64,000 bases of DNA from Orientallactaga sibirica. Lineage: Eukaryota > Chordata > Mammalia > Rodentia > Dipodidae. Numbering within the stretch: position 1 is the stretch's first letter; each line of letters opens with the position of its first letter. A model generated the notes under the pieces. It saw only the letters and a list, made by a program, of their open reading frames with translations, ran no database searches and had not been told where the DNA came from. Both the position numbers and the translations under genes were made by a program. Positions 42,405-54,209 of the stretch are shown here, one piece after another. The stretch spans positions 19,745,501-19,809,500 of the forward strand of contig JAEOAD010000034.1 in the NCBI GenBank assembly GCA_036365145.1. Direction: 5' to 3'.

Positions 42405-42625
42405 TTTATATTTTCTTATTTTTTAATACTTTTATTTATATGACAGTGAGAAGCAGAGACATAGAGAGAGAGAATGGGAATGCCAGGGCCTCCAGCCACT
42501 GCACATGAACTCCAGACACATGTGCCACCTTGTGCATCTGGCTTACATGGGTACTGGGGAATTGAACCTAGGTCCTTAGGCTTTGCAAGCAAGTGCCTTA
42601 GCTGCTAAGCCATCTCCCCAGCCCT
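42405..42625 (-). mobile_element. DIP SINE, well preserved
   Basis: Reverse DIP: AGAGAGAGAATGGGAATGCC, GGCCTCCAGCCACTGCACAT, TGTGCCACCTTGTGCATCTG, a B box GGTTCAATTCC (reverse of 42558-42568) and CTAAGCCATCTCCCCAGCCC. Imperfect short duplication TTTTATTT on both sides. Confidence 0.93.
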
Positions 42626-42794
42626 GATTTTATTTCTTTCTGTCTGCTTATTGGGGTTTGGTTTTCACATTTTCTTTTTCCATTTATCTGTTGGCACATG
42701 CCTAATCTGATACTATTACTTAGCTATTGGAAACATTGGTTCAACAAAACAAGATTGCAACTATTTCTGTTGTTCTTCCGTTCTTTTCTTTCTT

Positions 42795-42962
42795 TCATTC
42801 TTTTTTTAAAATTTTTATTTTTGATTTTTTGATTTTTCCAGGTATGGTCTCAGGCTGACCTAAAATTCACTATGTTGTCTCAGAGTGGCGTCGAACTCTT
42901 GGCAATCCTCCTAACTCTGCCTCCCCAATGCTGGGATTAAAGGTGTGAACCACCATGCTAAC
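42795..42962 (-). mobile_element. B1 SINE
   Basis: Reverse B1: CAGGTATGGTCTCAGGCTGA, TTCACTATGTTGTCTCAGAG, GGGATTAAAGGTGTGAACCA. Some decay. The duplication is not certain. Confidence 0.9.
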
Positions 42963-43154
42963 CTTTCTGTTCTTAAATAAAGTCTTCAGTGAATAAATTA
43001 TTTGGCAAAGTGAGGTTTAAATAGCAACTAATGATAATTTCATCATATATATATATATAAAATTTCATTTAGGAGTAGTGGGTCTTGGGAAAAGTGATTC
43101 ATAGTTTTGAGGCTGATGTAGCAGAAATTGCTAGCTGGTGAGGAGAAATGCTTA
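42963..43154. other. No gene recognised; small TA tract
   Basis: Includes (TA)n near 43047-43061. Confidence 0.4.
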
Positions 43155-43475
43155 TTGTATTTCTGTGTTTGTGTGTGTGTGAGTTTGCACATGTGTTACA
43201 TGGAGTCTAGACGACAAGTGTTATTCCAGAACCATCTAACTTTTGGGAGATAGGTCCTTGTATTGTCTTAGCACTTACTAAGGAAGTTATATGGGCTAAC
43301 CAGTGGACCCAAGGCATTCACATGTCTACATCTCCTCAGTACTGGAATTAATAGTCTGTGTTACCATACAGTTTTTTTTTTTTTTTTAATGTGATTTCTT
43401 CTCTAAGTGGAACTCAGGGCCTTATGTTCATACAATAAGAACTTTATTGATAGGATCTCCCCACTCTGCTTAATG
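43155..43475 (-). mobile_element. B4-like composite rodent SINE, old
   Basis: Order from left to right: GT repeat and TTGCACATGTGT, a B1-like part (CATCTCCTCAGTACTGGAAT), a T run (43372-43387), then an ID-like head in reverse (TGGAACTCAGGGCCTTATGT; TAGGATCTCCCCACTC). A second copy lies at 59640-59997. Diverged. Confidence 0.5.
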
Positions 43476-43589
43476 TTTCTTATTTAGAGTGACTGAAAAA
43501 GACATAGGTATCTGATTCTAAAAAAAGAAAAAAAAAGACAAACAAAAAAGGAATTAAACAAACAAAAGCATTAAAATATATTTGTAGTT

Positions 43590-43672
43590 TTTGCTCTTAA
43601 CTGAGTAACCTTAAGTAAGTTATTTCATCTCTGAGTCTCTTTTTCCTCATCTGCAAAATGTGAATGGTCCTA
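43590..43672 (-). mobile_element. MIR SINE fossil
   Basis: GAGTAACCTTAAGTAAGTTA, TCTCTGAGTCTCTTTTTCC, TCATCTGCAAAATGTGAATG follow the MIR core in reverse. Confidence 0.75.
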
Positions 43673-43986
43673 AATATTTTTTTTTTTTTTATGTATGTTT
43701 CATAGAACATCCTAATTCAGTCAAGTAGCTGTTATAGTTTAAATCAGATGTCCCCCATAAATTAATGTTTTCTGAATGTGTTTTCCCCAGCTAGTGGTAA
43801 TGTGGGAGGTGGAAACTTGGTGGGGATAAATATGTTCTTGGAGGTGGGCTTTGGTGTGGAATGGTCAGCTTCCCCTTTCCAGACATGGCTCACTTTGCTT
43901 TTGGTATTTTTCCACCTGTGTGGAAGCATGAAGTCCACCCTCTGTTCTTGCAATGCTTTCCCCTGCCATTATGAAGCTTCCTTTAG

Positions 43987-44000
43987 AAACTATGAGCCAA
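43987..44000. repeat. Target-site duplication of the B1, left
   Basis: AAACTATGAGCCAA, matching AAACTATGAGACAA at 44167-44180 with one change. Confidence 0.88.
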
Positions 44001-44166
44001 GAGCCAGGTGTGGTGATGCACACCTTTTATCCCAGCACTTGGGAGGCAGAGGTAGGAGGATCGCCGTGAGTTCAAGGCTACCCTGAAACTACATAGTGAA
44101 TTCCAGGCCAGCCTGAGCTAAAGTGAGACCCTACCTCACCAAAAAACAAAAATAAATAAAAAGTAT
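44001..44166 (+). mobile_element. B1 SINE inside the LTR
   Basis: AGCCAGGTGTGGTGATGCAC, CCAGCACTTGGGAGGCAGAG, GAGTTCAAGGCTACCC, ending in AAAAACAAAAATAAATAAAA. Near-exact 14-bp duplication of LTR sequence. Confidence 0.95.
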
Positions 44167-45054
44167 AAACTATGAGACAAAAATACATGGTTTCCTGCTA
44201 TCAGTTTCTTTTTGTCTTCTGTTTTGCCACAGCAATGTGAACGTAACTACAACAGAACGTTGGTACTAGTATTGAGATTGTTATCACTAGAAACCTTACT
44301 ATGTGGCTTTTGATATCTTGGACCTGATTTGCAGAAGGAGTGTGGAAGTATTTAAACCCGTAGAATAAGAGGTTCATTGAAGTGTTGTCAGCAAAGTTTG
44401 AAGGACCATTCTGGTCAGAGTTGAGAGACCTAAATGCAGAAAGAACTGTGGACTGTTGTGTTTGCCTCATGAAAGGAAAAAGAGCTTTGCTAGACTAGCA
44501 AAGAGGCAGTTTGTATGAGAAACAGGCCATGTTCTTCCCACATCCTGAAAACTTAAGCAAATATCTCTTTAAAATTAATGGCACAAGATAGAGAAGAAAG
44601 ATATGGCACAGAAAGAAAGAAGTTTTGGGCAAGAGACGGTAGCCTGGTTCACCTGCAATTGTTTAAAAGATTACCACCATTTAGATTGGGCGAGCTGTTC
44701 TTCAGTGGGATAGTAGGAAGAATGCTGACTATTTTGAAAGTAAAGAACCTAATGGAAGAATGTTGAAGGAGTTTTCTTGTTCTTCAAATTTAGCTTTATT
44801 CTGCAATGGATTAACAAATTTGGTAGCCCACCTAGTACTATGGAGTATAGCAAATGTAGAAAAGTAAGTATTGGATTTGCAGCACAATGTTTTGGAAATG
44901 CTCACTAGGCAATGTGAGGCAGGGTTGTGGGAATTCCTGCATGGAAATCTTAGAAGGCCAACGGCATATAACCATGTGTTACATTTGGGACTGCAAGATT
45001 TTGGAAATGCCAGGATATGGGATAACTTCCCAGGTTATCTGCTGTCTCAGGATG

Positions 45055-45057
<3 letters not shown>

Positions 45058-45111
<54 letters not shown>
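45058..45111. repeat. T54 homopolymer
   Basis: 54 consecutive T between two halves of the MaLR internal region, with no SINE or L1 body attached. Confidence 0.96.
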
Positions 45112-45112
<1 letters not shown>

Positions 45113-45339
45113 GGTCTGTAAGTATCCCAGCTGGCAGGGCAGAACTGGAACCTCAGTGACTTTGTCACTGGTTATAGATATTGAACATGGAGCTATAGGA
45201 TTTGATATTTGTGCTGCTTGTGTTAGATCTTGCATTGGTTCAATGTTTTCTTGTTATGTCTTCTTTTGCAATAGGAGCATTTACACTATGCCATTATGTG
45301 TATATACCTTGTGTTTTGGTGTTATAGGCTCACAGATAA

Positions 45340-46195
45340 ATCTTTTTTTTTTTTCATTGTCTTTTTTTGTTCATTTTTTTATTGACAACTTCTATACTTA
45401 CATACAAAAAAACCACCTGATATTTCCCTCCCCTCCCCCCATTCCACTTTAGAAGTCCAACCTCCATCTCCCTCCCTCTCTCCATTAGTCTCTCTCTTAA
45501 TTTGATATCATCATCTTTTTTTTTCTATTTTGAGGGTCTTGTGGAGGTATTGCTAGGCACTGCAAGGTCATGGATATCAAGGCCAATTTCTGTCTGGGCA
45601 GTTGCATTATAAGAGGTCATACCCTTCCTTTGGCTCTTCCATTCTATCCGCCCCCTATTCTGCAATGGTCCCTGAGCCTTGGAGGATGTGACAGAGGTGT
45701 TTCAGTCCTGGGCACTCCTCCATCCCTTCTTCTCAGCACTATGTTGCCTTTTGGGTCATCCCAGTGGTCATCACCATCTGAAAAGAGAAGCTTCTCTAAC
45801 CAGAAGTGAGAGTAGCGTTAATATGTGAATATGAGCATGAAGTGTAGTATTTTCAGGGCAGCTTGGTGGGAATAATATATACATTTAGTCAGACAAGAGC
45901 AGGCTTTATACCCCTTAGGCACCTGACCTCACCTGCCATAGACTTTTGCTTAGCTATGTATTCCCTCCCATAGAGAGGGCCTTCAGTCCAATTATGGAGT
46001 AGTTGGTTACCCCAAGAGTAGACATGCCACTATTGCACCCGTTCAGTCATTGGGCCTGTCTGGCCAAACTTGAATATTCAGCGTCCACTGTTTTCACTGC
46101 TGATGTCTTCTGTCTCCTATATGCTGCATACAGTGCAGCTTTTTCCAGCTTTCAGTTGGCTGGTCTACAGAGATATTTGAACTGGGTAGAGATTG
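45340..46195 (-). mobile_element. L1 3' end (type B) inside the MaLR
   Basis: Begins with the T-rich tail and TTTTTTATTGACAACTTCTA. Colinear with 37115-37660, then continues with TTCAGTCCAATTATGGAGTA, GCCACTATTGCACCCGTTCA and CAGCTTTTTCCAGCTTTCAG. Ends are approximate. Confidence 0.78.
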
Positions 46196-46275
46196 GTAAA
46201 AACTATGGCACCTTTTAAAGTTGGATTGAATACATTACTACATTTTGAGATAGGATATGAGGGCCAGGGGTGGAA

Positions 46276-46618
46276 TGTGATAGTTGGAAACAGATACCAC
46301 TTATACACTAATGTGTTCTGACTACTTGGTTCTCAGCTGGTGTTAACTTAGGAGGTGGAGTCTTATTGGAGGAGGTGTGTTCCTGGGGGCAGACATAGGG
46401 GTATTATAGTCAGTTCCCCTTGCCAGAATTTGGCTCATTTTCCTGCTGCTCTTTTCCACCTGCTGTGATAGACATAATGTCTAGCTTCTGTTCATGCCAT
46501 GTTTTTCCCTAAAATCATGAAGATTACCCTCAAGACTATAAAGAAATTAAATCCTTTTCTACCACCAACTGTTTTTGGTAAAGTGTTTTTTCCCCAGACT
46601 CATAAAAGTAACTACAAG
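46276..46618 (+). repeat. MaLR 3' LTR
   Basis: TGTGATAGTTGGAAACAG start, GGAGGTGGAGTCTTATTGGA, CATGAAGATTACCCTCAAG, AAAAGTAACTACAAGA end. Aligns with 43730-44254 without the B1. Confidence 0.75.
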
Positions 46619-49131
46619 AGTACGATTGTTCTTTGTAACAGTTTTACAATGAAGCCCCCACTTGCATCCAGGATTGACTGGCCTTTCTCAAGATTGCAGT
46701 GTCATTAATAGGTCAAGTGAAGACCAGAGTTAAAGGGCTGTTGGTCTCTAAATACCATGACATTTTTATTAAATCAAAGATATTAATAATATGGGATGGG
46801 CCAGAGAGACAAGGTGAGAAGAGATGAATCTTGTATGACAGCCCAGTTTTGAGTCTTGTAGGAATGAACATTATCCTCTAGGAGTAGCTTATTGATGCTT
46901 ATAATTATGTTGTATTATAAACATGACCCTTAACAGTGCAACTATGAGAAAGCACCTCCTTGAGCTTAGATAATATGTAGCCTCAATTCATTTTCATTCA
47001 ATGTTAAGGGTTATAAATAGACTTGGAGTTTTGATTAGTGATATCATTTTCTACAAACTACCTACAAAAGTTTTCAGTAGAAAGTAATGATGACAGACTT
47101 GTACAAGTATGTAGAGGAAATAGAAAAATAAATATTTCATTGACTGCCTATGAGAAATTGGCTTAGGTTAAATTAAGAGACATTTCAGCCACTTTTAATT
47201 CTTTTTTTGTCTGACACTATTGAAACTATATGGAGGTAATAAGGAAATATTGTATGGCAAATACACACTGTCAAAAAGCTATAAGTAAGATGCTTAACTC
47301 ATATTGAAATTAGTGGCCAAACAAGTTATTGGACCTATTTATGGCTGTATAGCCAGTTAACTGCAGATTTGTTACTTAATGTCTGGCTCCCTTGCATCTG
47401 AAGACATGCTTCATTCAATGCTTCTTGTTGCCTCATGCAGAATTGACAATACTTGTCTTGGTTTTAATTCTGAGGAGTAATTTACTAGTCTGTCAAAGGA
47501 ACTATAAAATGGATACACCTTGTGGCATTATTATGATGAAACCAATGAGTTGTTCCCATCTCTTACTGAGTGGTATAACTCTTCCTGCCATGGGTGTATT
47601 GTCTGATTTCCATCCCTTGTTTTGGATTAAATATTCATTCACCATTAAAATATTAATGCAATTCCACTGTTTCTGTAACAAATATTAATTTCTTATGCAA
47701 TTTCCAGGCACTTGCATAAGTTATACATTGAACATCCCACAGAAAACAGCTTATACTCTGGCCACTGTTGTTCACAGGGCTGTTACTCCCTTTTGGATTC
47801 AAGAGTCAGGATAAAATTAGGAGATGAGAAGCATCTGATTTGGAAAATAGGCTTCTGAGCAGTTGTGGCCTTCCTAACCTTGGAAGGCTGTACTTCTGTT
47901 CCAAGTACTCCCCCAATAAATAGGAAATTATGAGATAAAACAAGAGGACCACTGTAAGAAATACCCACTGTGTAACTGAAAGCTTTAGAAATAACTGGCT
48001 ATTAGGATTTCAGAGTGGATCAGTTCTTCCATTATCTCAATCTCACTGAGTTTTCTTCTCTCCAGATATGTCCACACAAGGGTATACTCATCAGGATAGA
48101 ATGTTTAAGCAAGGGGAATTTGATTTTGTGCCTGATATGTCAGGTCAACAGAGTGCTAGAATGAAATGTCCATTTCTGGACATCACACTTTGACACCATG
48201 CATACTAAAAATAGAAAGTTAAACAGAGATTCATTTTGACAATGAGGTGATTTGGAGAACAAGCCAGATTAAACAAGTAAAAACTTGGGTCATAGAATAT
48301 TTTAAGATAATGAGGAATAGATTAAGTAAGACTAGTCATTCAATTTAAAAATCTGGAAGGGACAGTGGGATTCAATGTATTTTACAAACTTGAAGGTGGG
48401 TGAGTAGAATTAGAACTAATGATACAATTTCAAAGGCATATGTGAGCTTGACAGTATATAGGAAACAATTCTCCAATAAAAGGGGAATCCTAAGATGGAA
48501 CTGGATGGTTTGTGAGGCCATAAGGTCTCATGTCTACCAATGTTCTAGCAAAGGCTACAAATGAGGCAAATGTCTATGCCAGTCCTTCAGTCATGAGATT
48601 CTATGAGTGTACTATAGGGGTATTATGAAATCAGGGCAACATTTCTTAATAATGATTAATGAGAAACTCCAGAACTATAAAGACCATATAAACTTTCCCC
48701 AAAGTTTTTTGTCACATACCTTTTCATTTACTATGTAGTTTCCCGTAGTGGAACAACTTATAACTCTGGTGTATAAAAAGAAAAGCCCTTGTGTACTGCT
48801 GAAGAAGGAGAAAAAGATTTAGAGTTGGAAGGAGAAGTCTCAGATCATAGAGCTACAATCTCCAGCCATCAATTCTGGAATTAACCTACCTTTATTTCTC
48901 TCTGCTTTGTGTATTTTGTACCCAATACTCACAAAGTCTGCAGACATAGAGTATAATACTACTGTGTTATAAGAATATGATAAATGTTAATTATAATTCT
49001 GAACAAGATCTGAAAACATTCTGCTTTTATGAGTATTTTAGAGTAATTTAAGATTTAATTCAATAAAATTGTCATGACCTTAGAGATTAATTTAGCTGCA
49101 TCAATCCAAAATTAAAATGTGCATGGAAGAT
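46619..49131. other. No gene recognised
   Basis: 2.5 kb of AT-rich, probably single-copy DNA. A 98-codon ORF at 47392-47688 has no recognisable domain. No splice-framed exon candidates stood out. Confidence 0.4.
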
Positions 49132-49269
49132 GGATACAGTGACACATACCTTTATTGCTAGCACTCAAGGGGTGGGAGTAGGATGATCACCATGAGTTCA
49201 TCGCTAGCCTGGGACTACAGAGTAAATTACAGGTCAGCCTGGGCTAGAGGGAGACCCTATCTCAAAAAA
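49132..49269 (+). mobile_element. B1 SINE, old
   Basis: GATGGATACAGTGACACATA, CTTTATTGCTAGCACTCAAG, GGTCAGCCTGGGCTAGAGGG. Imperfect duplication AAAATGTGCATGG and AAAATGTGTGTGG. Confidence 0.88.
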
Positions 49270-50239
49270 AATGTGTGTGGGCTTTAATTCATTCTATCAT
49301 CTTTAAGGAATTTTCTTCCAAAAATATTACACACATGTACTATATGAAAGTATACTAGAGAATTGTGTATAACATCAAAAGTCCATAAAACTCTAAATGT
49401 CTATCATTAGGGATCTGAGACAAAACAGAACAGCAATTCCCAGTGTGGAATGTAAAATGATCATTGAAATGAATGATGTATATATATTAATGTTGACATG
49501 AAAATATTTTTCATGGTTGAAGCATAGTTTCTGGACCATGCTAGATAATAACTGATTTTGAAATAAAATGAGTTAGCATTATGATATATTGCTGAGGAAA
49601 CAAGTTACAAACTGATAGCACATGTTTTTGTCTCTCTCTATATGTATTATATGCATGCATTTACATATATATTCATATACATATATATGTAGAACAAGCA
49701 TAACAACTATGTGAAATATATATATCAGCACCTAGAAACCATTGATATTGTGTCCCAAAGCTAAATTCTTGTGTATATTATTTCACTTCCATTGCCATGA
49801 TTTCTGCAAGCTGCTAGAATTTTCCCCTTTGGTGTTGCTCTATTCTAGGGTATAAGTTTTTGGTTTCCATTTCATCCTAAACTGGGATGCTAAGGAAATT
49901 GGGATGTAATACTCAATCCTCATATCTCCAAGAGTCAATTCATACCATATCTTCTCTCTTTTGTTTGACATTGCTGAAGGTTTGTGGAGTCTAATATATG
50001 GATCTAGTCTATGGAAAGTGGCATCAAAGCAAGTGTGGGCTTCTGCTTTCTTGAGGTTTTCAGTATTACCTACCCCCTTGTTTCAGCACACCTCTACTTC
50101 TCCTTTGCCTCAACCTCCTTCTCCTGAGTAACCATCTAACTCCTGCATTTGTATCCTGCCAAAGTGTTCTAGCCACACTAAGGGTGTCTGTTTCCTTAAT
50201 TTAGGACTGCATTTTTATACTTATCTCCAAATAAATGCT
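49270..50239. other. No gene recognised
   Basis: Alternating AT tract at about 49640-49692. Otherwise nothing. Confidence 0.4.
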
Positions 50240-50505
50240 TTCTTAAATTAATTTTTTTATTTACAACTTCCTTAATTATAGACAATATCCCATGGTACTT
50301 CCCTCTCTCCCCCCACTTTCCCGTTTGAAACTCCACTCTCCATCATATCCCCTCCCCCTCTCAATCAGTCTCTCTTTTAATTATGATGGTCTTGTATAGG
50401 TAGTTCCAGCATTGTGAGATCATGAATATCCAGGCCATTTTGTGTCTGGAGGATCACATTGTAAGGAGTTCTACTCTTTTTATCAAACATCTTTTCCCTC
50501 TGATT
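50240..50505 (-). mobile_element. L1 3' end (type B), short and diverged
   Basis: TTTTTTTATTTACAACTTCC, CACTCTCCATCATATCCCCT, AGATCATGAATATCCAGGCC match the type B unit. Confidence 0.75.
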
Positions 50506-50681
50506 ATAAGTGCAAATGTTTAAATAAAAGTATGGAGACATGAATAGTCACAACTTTTGATGTGTGACCTTATAGAGACTGGAGAATACACTTGATCATG
50601 GGATATTTATGTTTTCATAGATATATTTTTCATTGTATAGATTTTCTAAAAGGATAAAAGTTCTGTTTGTAATCATTTAGT
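50506..50681. other. No recognised feature
   Basis: Short spacer, nothing seen. Confidence 0.4.
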
Positions 50682-50702
50682 AAAGAAAAGATCATTCTTA
50701 GC
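50682..50702. repeat. Target-site duplication, left
   Basis: 21-bp match to 52160-52181 with one indel and one mismatch, starting AAAGAAAAGAT. Confidence 0.85.
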
Positions 50703-52159
50703 GAACTCACCCAATCACAGAAAGACAAGTGTCGCATCACATCATCTCACTCATCTGTGGCTCCTAATTTGTATTTTCTTGAGATGCTGACACACTTACT
50801 AAATATCTCGAGGACTGGACAATAGGGATGGTTGGGTGGGAGGTCAGAGAAAGGGTGGGTGGGGGGACAAAAAACTGGACCCAAATGGAAATAGTACCAT
50901 AAAATCCTATATCCTGAAGGACATACTAAAAGATCAAACATGCATCAGGTGCTTGGAGAGAACACCTGAATCATAGGGGCCAGGAGAGGGTAGGATGAAG
51001 AGTAACTTCAATCTTATCCTGTTTCTCTCTGTATCACTCCCTCTTCTTTCTCTTCTCTATTTCTCTTTCATATTACCTATTTTTTTCTTCCTTCTTTTCC
51101 ATTGGCACTGACCTATAACTCCCAATACCAGCATGTGGTTAACATCCACAAAGAGCTGTTGATCAGTGACACCTACAAGTTTTCCAAAAGAAGACAGATT
51201 TCTGTCAGAGTACTTGATGACTCACTAAAGTAAGTCATTGGTAAGACCCTACTGCTGAAGACACCATATACTGTTCAGATGGAACATGGAGAAACCTGGC
51301 TAGAATCTGGAAGAGAGTCAGTCCCTAGACAGTTAGCTTGTCTAGTGCCAGAATGTGCTACATAAGTGACTGGGGGAAAGCAACCAACATCTGTCTAAGC
51401 AACTCATGGTCTAAGCTACTCAGCAGCAAACAACATGACATGATGCTCACACAAGTGCAGTAGAGGCACACAGCCATGTGGGTTACCAACTGCTCTAGAT
51501 TTGGCTAACAGATCTGCTCAGTGGAATGGAATCTAGAAATGGGAAACAAGTCAGAACCATATCCAAAAATGAGCCCACTCTCCAATATCAAGCTCCCATC
51601 AACAGTGAGATACAAGAGGGCCTATACCTATTAAATTCTCCATAAAATAATAATGGTTCTCCACATATCTTGCACTGACCTCACTCTCCATTGGAGAATC
51701 TGTTTCTCTCTTTCAGCTGGATGCATATCCTGAGGAGAGAATCAGCCCATCTCACCACATCAGGGCACCATATGAAGCCATTGAGTCATAGGAGAAAGGA
51801 GCAAGAGGCTGTTTTCTTGGTGAACCTGGTACCAGCACAAGGGCAAAGGAGAAAGACACAAAGGAATCTCAACCCCTACCAAATAAGATATCCACAGACA
51901 CAGAGATTCACAAAACCTCGTCACTGAAATAGACCTAAAATGTACCCAACATGGCTCAGGGAAACTTGGGGAAGAGGGGGAGGAAAGATTGTTAGAGCCA
52001 TGACTTGGGTCATTATACACAGAGTCATTGCCTCTCCCACATAACTGATGGCTACCACATAGGACAAGACCCACATAACCTATGGGGGAGGACAGGGAGA
52101 AGGCTAACGATGGTACCATCATGGCTGTCTAATACATAACTAATAAAAATATATTAAAA
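50703..52159 (+). mobile_element. 5'-truncated L1 (end of ORF2 plus type A 3'UTR)
   Basis: Plus-strand, 1,457 bp. It starts in the last ORF2 codons (GAACTCACCCAATCACAG), has the ORF2 stop near 50765, the pyrimidine tract at 51010-51115 and a full 3'UTR ending ACTAATAAAAATATATT. Retains the sequence that the spliced-type element lacks just before the inferred acceptor (AATACCAG, then CATGTGG at 51131-51137). Confidence 0.92.
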
Positions 52160-52181
52160 AAAGAAAAGATGCAGTCTTAGC
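52160..52181. repeat. Target-site duplication, right
   Basis: Partner of 50682-50702. Confidence 0.85.
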
Positions 52182-52889
52182 TCACTATTTCTCATTTCTA
52201 TTACATGTGGCATGTAGCAAATGAGAAACAGTCTAGTTTAAGATGGTGCAAAATAAGAGGGAAAACCAACTATAAGCAGACTGAACTCTTTTCCATCTGA
52301 TAGGATGTAACTATATTTTGGAGAGGAGAAGACATAAAGGCAGTCTCCAAACCATACATTCTAATTAAGCAGCTGTTGTGTCCTGAAAGCAAAAGCCCCT
52401 CAATTTAGTCATGAGAATAACATGTACAAGTGACATCCTGGCTAACACTATGGTTATGTACCTGCAAACAGGAGATCTGTGGACAGCTTGTCAGCAGCCA
52501 TCCATTACTCTGAATAACTGTGGAAGCACTGGATACCTGGATGCTGAGATAATAATACTGATGGTGTTTGAGCATTTTAAGGCTATGACTAATCTTGCTA
52601 CTTTCTCTTTTCTTATATTTGGAAATAAGTATGTCTTTTTCTTCTGAATTGATTATTTCCTCAGGAAATATTGCTGATTGGTGGCCATGAAGATATGAAG
52701 TATGTTTTTTCCTGGAAGCTAAGAAGTCAATAGGATGCTACTTCATATTGCAATTTGCTGTGGTGCCTGAGACTCATGGAAAAACAGAAAAATATAAGAA
52801 TAAAAACAATACTCATAATGATGATAGTAGCAGGTAAATTTTGTGGGCTATGCATTAAAATATCAACTGATAATTTGATGCCTAAGAGG
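52182..52889. other. No gene recognised
   Basis: Probably single-copy DNA. A 78-codon ORF (52411-52647) has no recognisable features. Confidence 0.4.
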
Positions 52890-52898
52890 TGATTTAAC
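52890..52898. repeat. Target-site duplication of the DIP SINE, left
   Basis: TGATTTAAC, exact match at 53108-53116. Confidence 0.85.
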
Positions 52899-53107
52899 AT
52901 TTTTTTATTTTTGTGTTTTTATGAGAGAGAAGAGAGGAAGAGAAAGAGAATGAGTTGGCATGTCAGGGCCTCCAGCTACTGCAGTAGAACTCCAGACATG
53001 TGAGCCAGTCATTTGCACATCAGGCTCATGTGGGACCTAAAGAGTTGAACATGGGTTCTCAGGCTTTGTAGTCAAGTGCCTTAACTGCTAAGAAATCTTT
53101 TCAGCCC
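52899..53107 (-). mobile_element. DIP SINE, decayed
   Basis: Reverse DIP: GGCATGTCAGGGCCTCCAGC, GAACTCCAGACATGTGAGCC, AGTTGAACATGGGTTCTCAG, CTGCTAAGAAATCTTTTCAG. Exact 9-bp duplication TGATTTAAC at 52890-52898 and 53108-53116. Confidence 0.92.
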
Positions 53108-53116
53108 TGATTTAAC

Positions 53117-54209
53117 CCTCTTTATAACCCATGAGAAAAGGTTCCTTTTTCTATCCTTCTTTTTCAGCTGAAAAAAACTAGGATTCAATGTGGTCAATAT
53201 GTCTAAAGTGGGTGATAATAACCTTTTGCCCCTATGATCTGTGATAAGAGCTATTTACTAAGTGCCTAAGAACCATGAAATTTTAGAAATGCAAGGATTT
53301 ACAAGACAGAATTATAGCCCCTCTGTTTTATAGAATGATAGTGACATCATTGATGTCAGCAAACTGTAGGGAGACCAAGAAACTTCATTTAATATATTTC
53401 TGATGCTCTACTGTAAACAGTGCATTCAGAAAGAGATGTCCTCAAGATTCTCATTATCTCACTTAGCACTCCAAACACTTATGTGAGTCAGGTCATCCCA
53501 ATGAAAGGAACTTCCATCATATAGGAGGAACTCTCATTTGTCACCAGGCAGGTCAACCATAGCAGACAGGAAGAAGGTTGGCTCCATGGCCATCTAGTTT
53601 AGTAATGGAAATGGATTGCTGACATGTTCTGGAAATCCCATTAATGTTCACTGAATTATTCAGTTCCTTCCTTAATCCTTCACAGAGTGATCTGTCGTTA
53701 TGGTTTCATTCAGTTCTTTCCAACTTCCCTATCTTCAAAAGAAAGTCATACTCCATAAGCCTCTGTCCATAGCTGAGTATGGAAGGAAATTCCTTGATCA
53801 GGCAGCTTTAGTCCTAGTATCTATTTCCAATGAAGCCATTGTGTAGAACAGGGAAACACTGGTGTCCAGAGATCAAGAACTCAAGACTGTATCTCACTAG
53901 TTTTCTTTGGATATCAGTGATCTTCTAAGTTACTATTCTCTTTAGCTCATATTAACCTTTATCTAGGAGGGTAAAAAACATTTATTGTAATGAGTATGTC
54001 ATTTATGTTTCAAAATACCCTTTGGGTTTAAAGGGTGATCCTATAATTTGGCACATAATGAAAAAAAAAGTTTTATGTCTTTGGCAGACAAATATGGAAT
54101 GAATAACAGGGACATAAATAAGATGGAGATTGGTTAGGACAGAGTTGAGCAACGGATGAAAATGACTCACTCTTACTTCATTCATATTCATTAACAACAA
54201 TGATAATAC
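53117..54209. other. No gene recognised
   Basis: Weak MIR-like trace near 53230-53300 (TTTACTAAGTGCCTAAGAAC). Otherwise probably single-copy. Confidence 0.4.

Larger units (their letters stand above)
40849..42690 (-). mobile_element. Ancient L1 reverse-transcriptase region, several times interrupted
   Basis: Old L1 pieces at 40849-40872, 41089-41805, 42058-42404 and 42626-42690 follow in order on the minus strand (TTATATAGAATTGTATCATC; TTGCCCCAGTTAAGACTTC; ATTTATGTGATTAATTACAT; TTGATTCTTAGTATGTTTTG). The 41120-41350 piece retains the shape of ORF2 around GAIRQEKHIE. The gaps are two DIP SINEs and one inverted L1. Confidence 0.7.
43730..44254 (+). repeat. MaLR 5' LTR, interrupted by a B1
   Basis: TGTTATAGTTTAAATCAG start, GATGTCCCCCATAAATTAAT, TATGAGCCAAG (polyadenylation region), GCCACAGCAATGTGAACG and an ACA end. 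Same family as 17908-18253. Confidence 0.78.
44255..46275 (+). other. MaLR internal region (non-coding)
   Basis: Begins GAACGTTGGTACTAG after the LTR, where a primer-binding site is expected, and ends at the purine tract 46262-46275. The longest ORF (44871-45452) runs through the T54 tract and is not credible. An L1 3' end occupies 45340-46195. Confidence 0.65.
43730..46618 (+). mobile_element. MaLR-type LTR element with both LTRs
   Basis: LTR (43730-44254), internal region (44255-46275), LTR (46276-46618). After removing the inserted B1 the first LTR is about 345 bp, and the second is 343 bp. Both begin TGTTATAGTT or TGTGATAGTT. The second LTR is preceded by the purine-rich AGGGGTGGAA, as expected for a polypurine tract. 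The internal part has no retroviral ORF, which is normal for MaLR. Hit by a B1 (44001-44166) and an L1 3' end (45340-46195). No convincing 5-bp duplication was found. Confidence 0.78.

Noticed and set aside
42405..42625. Possible tRNA gene (A-box and B-box match)
   Set aside because: The boxes belong to the head of a DIP SINE. The rest of the unit, GA tract and tail are SINE sequence, and a cloverleaf does not close.
44871..45452. 193-codon ORF in the MaLR internal region
   Set aside because: It depends on the T54 run being read as poly-Phe and shows no domain.
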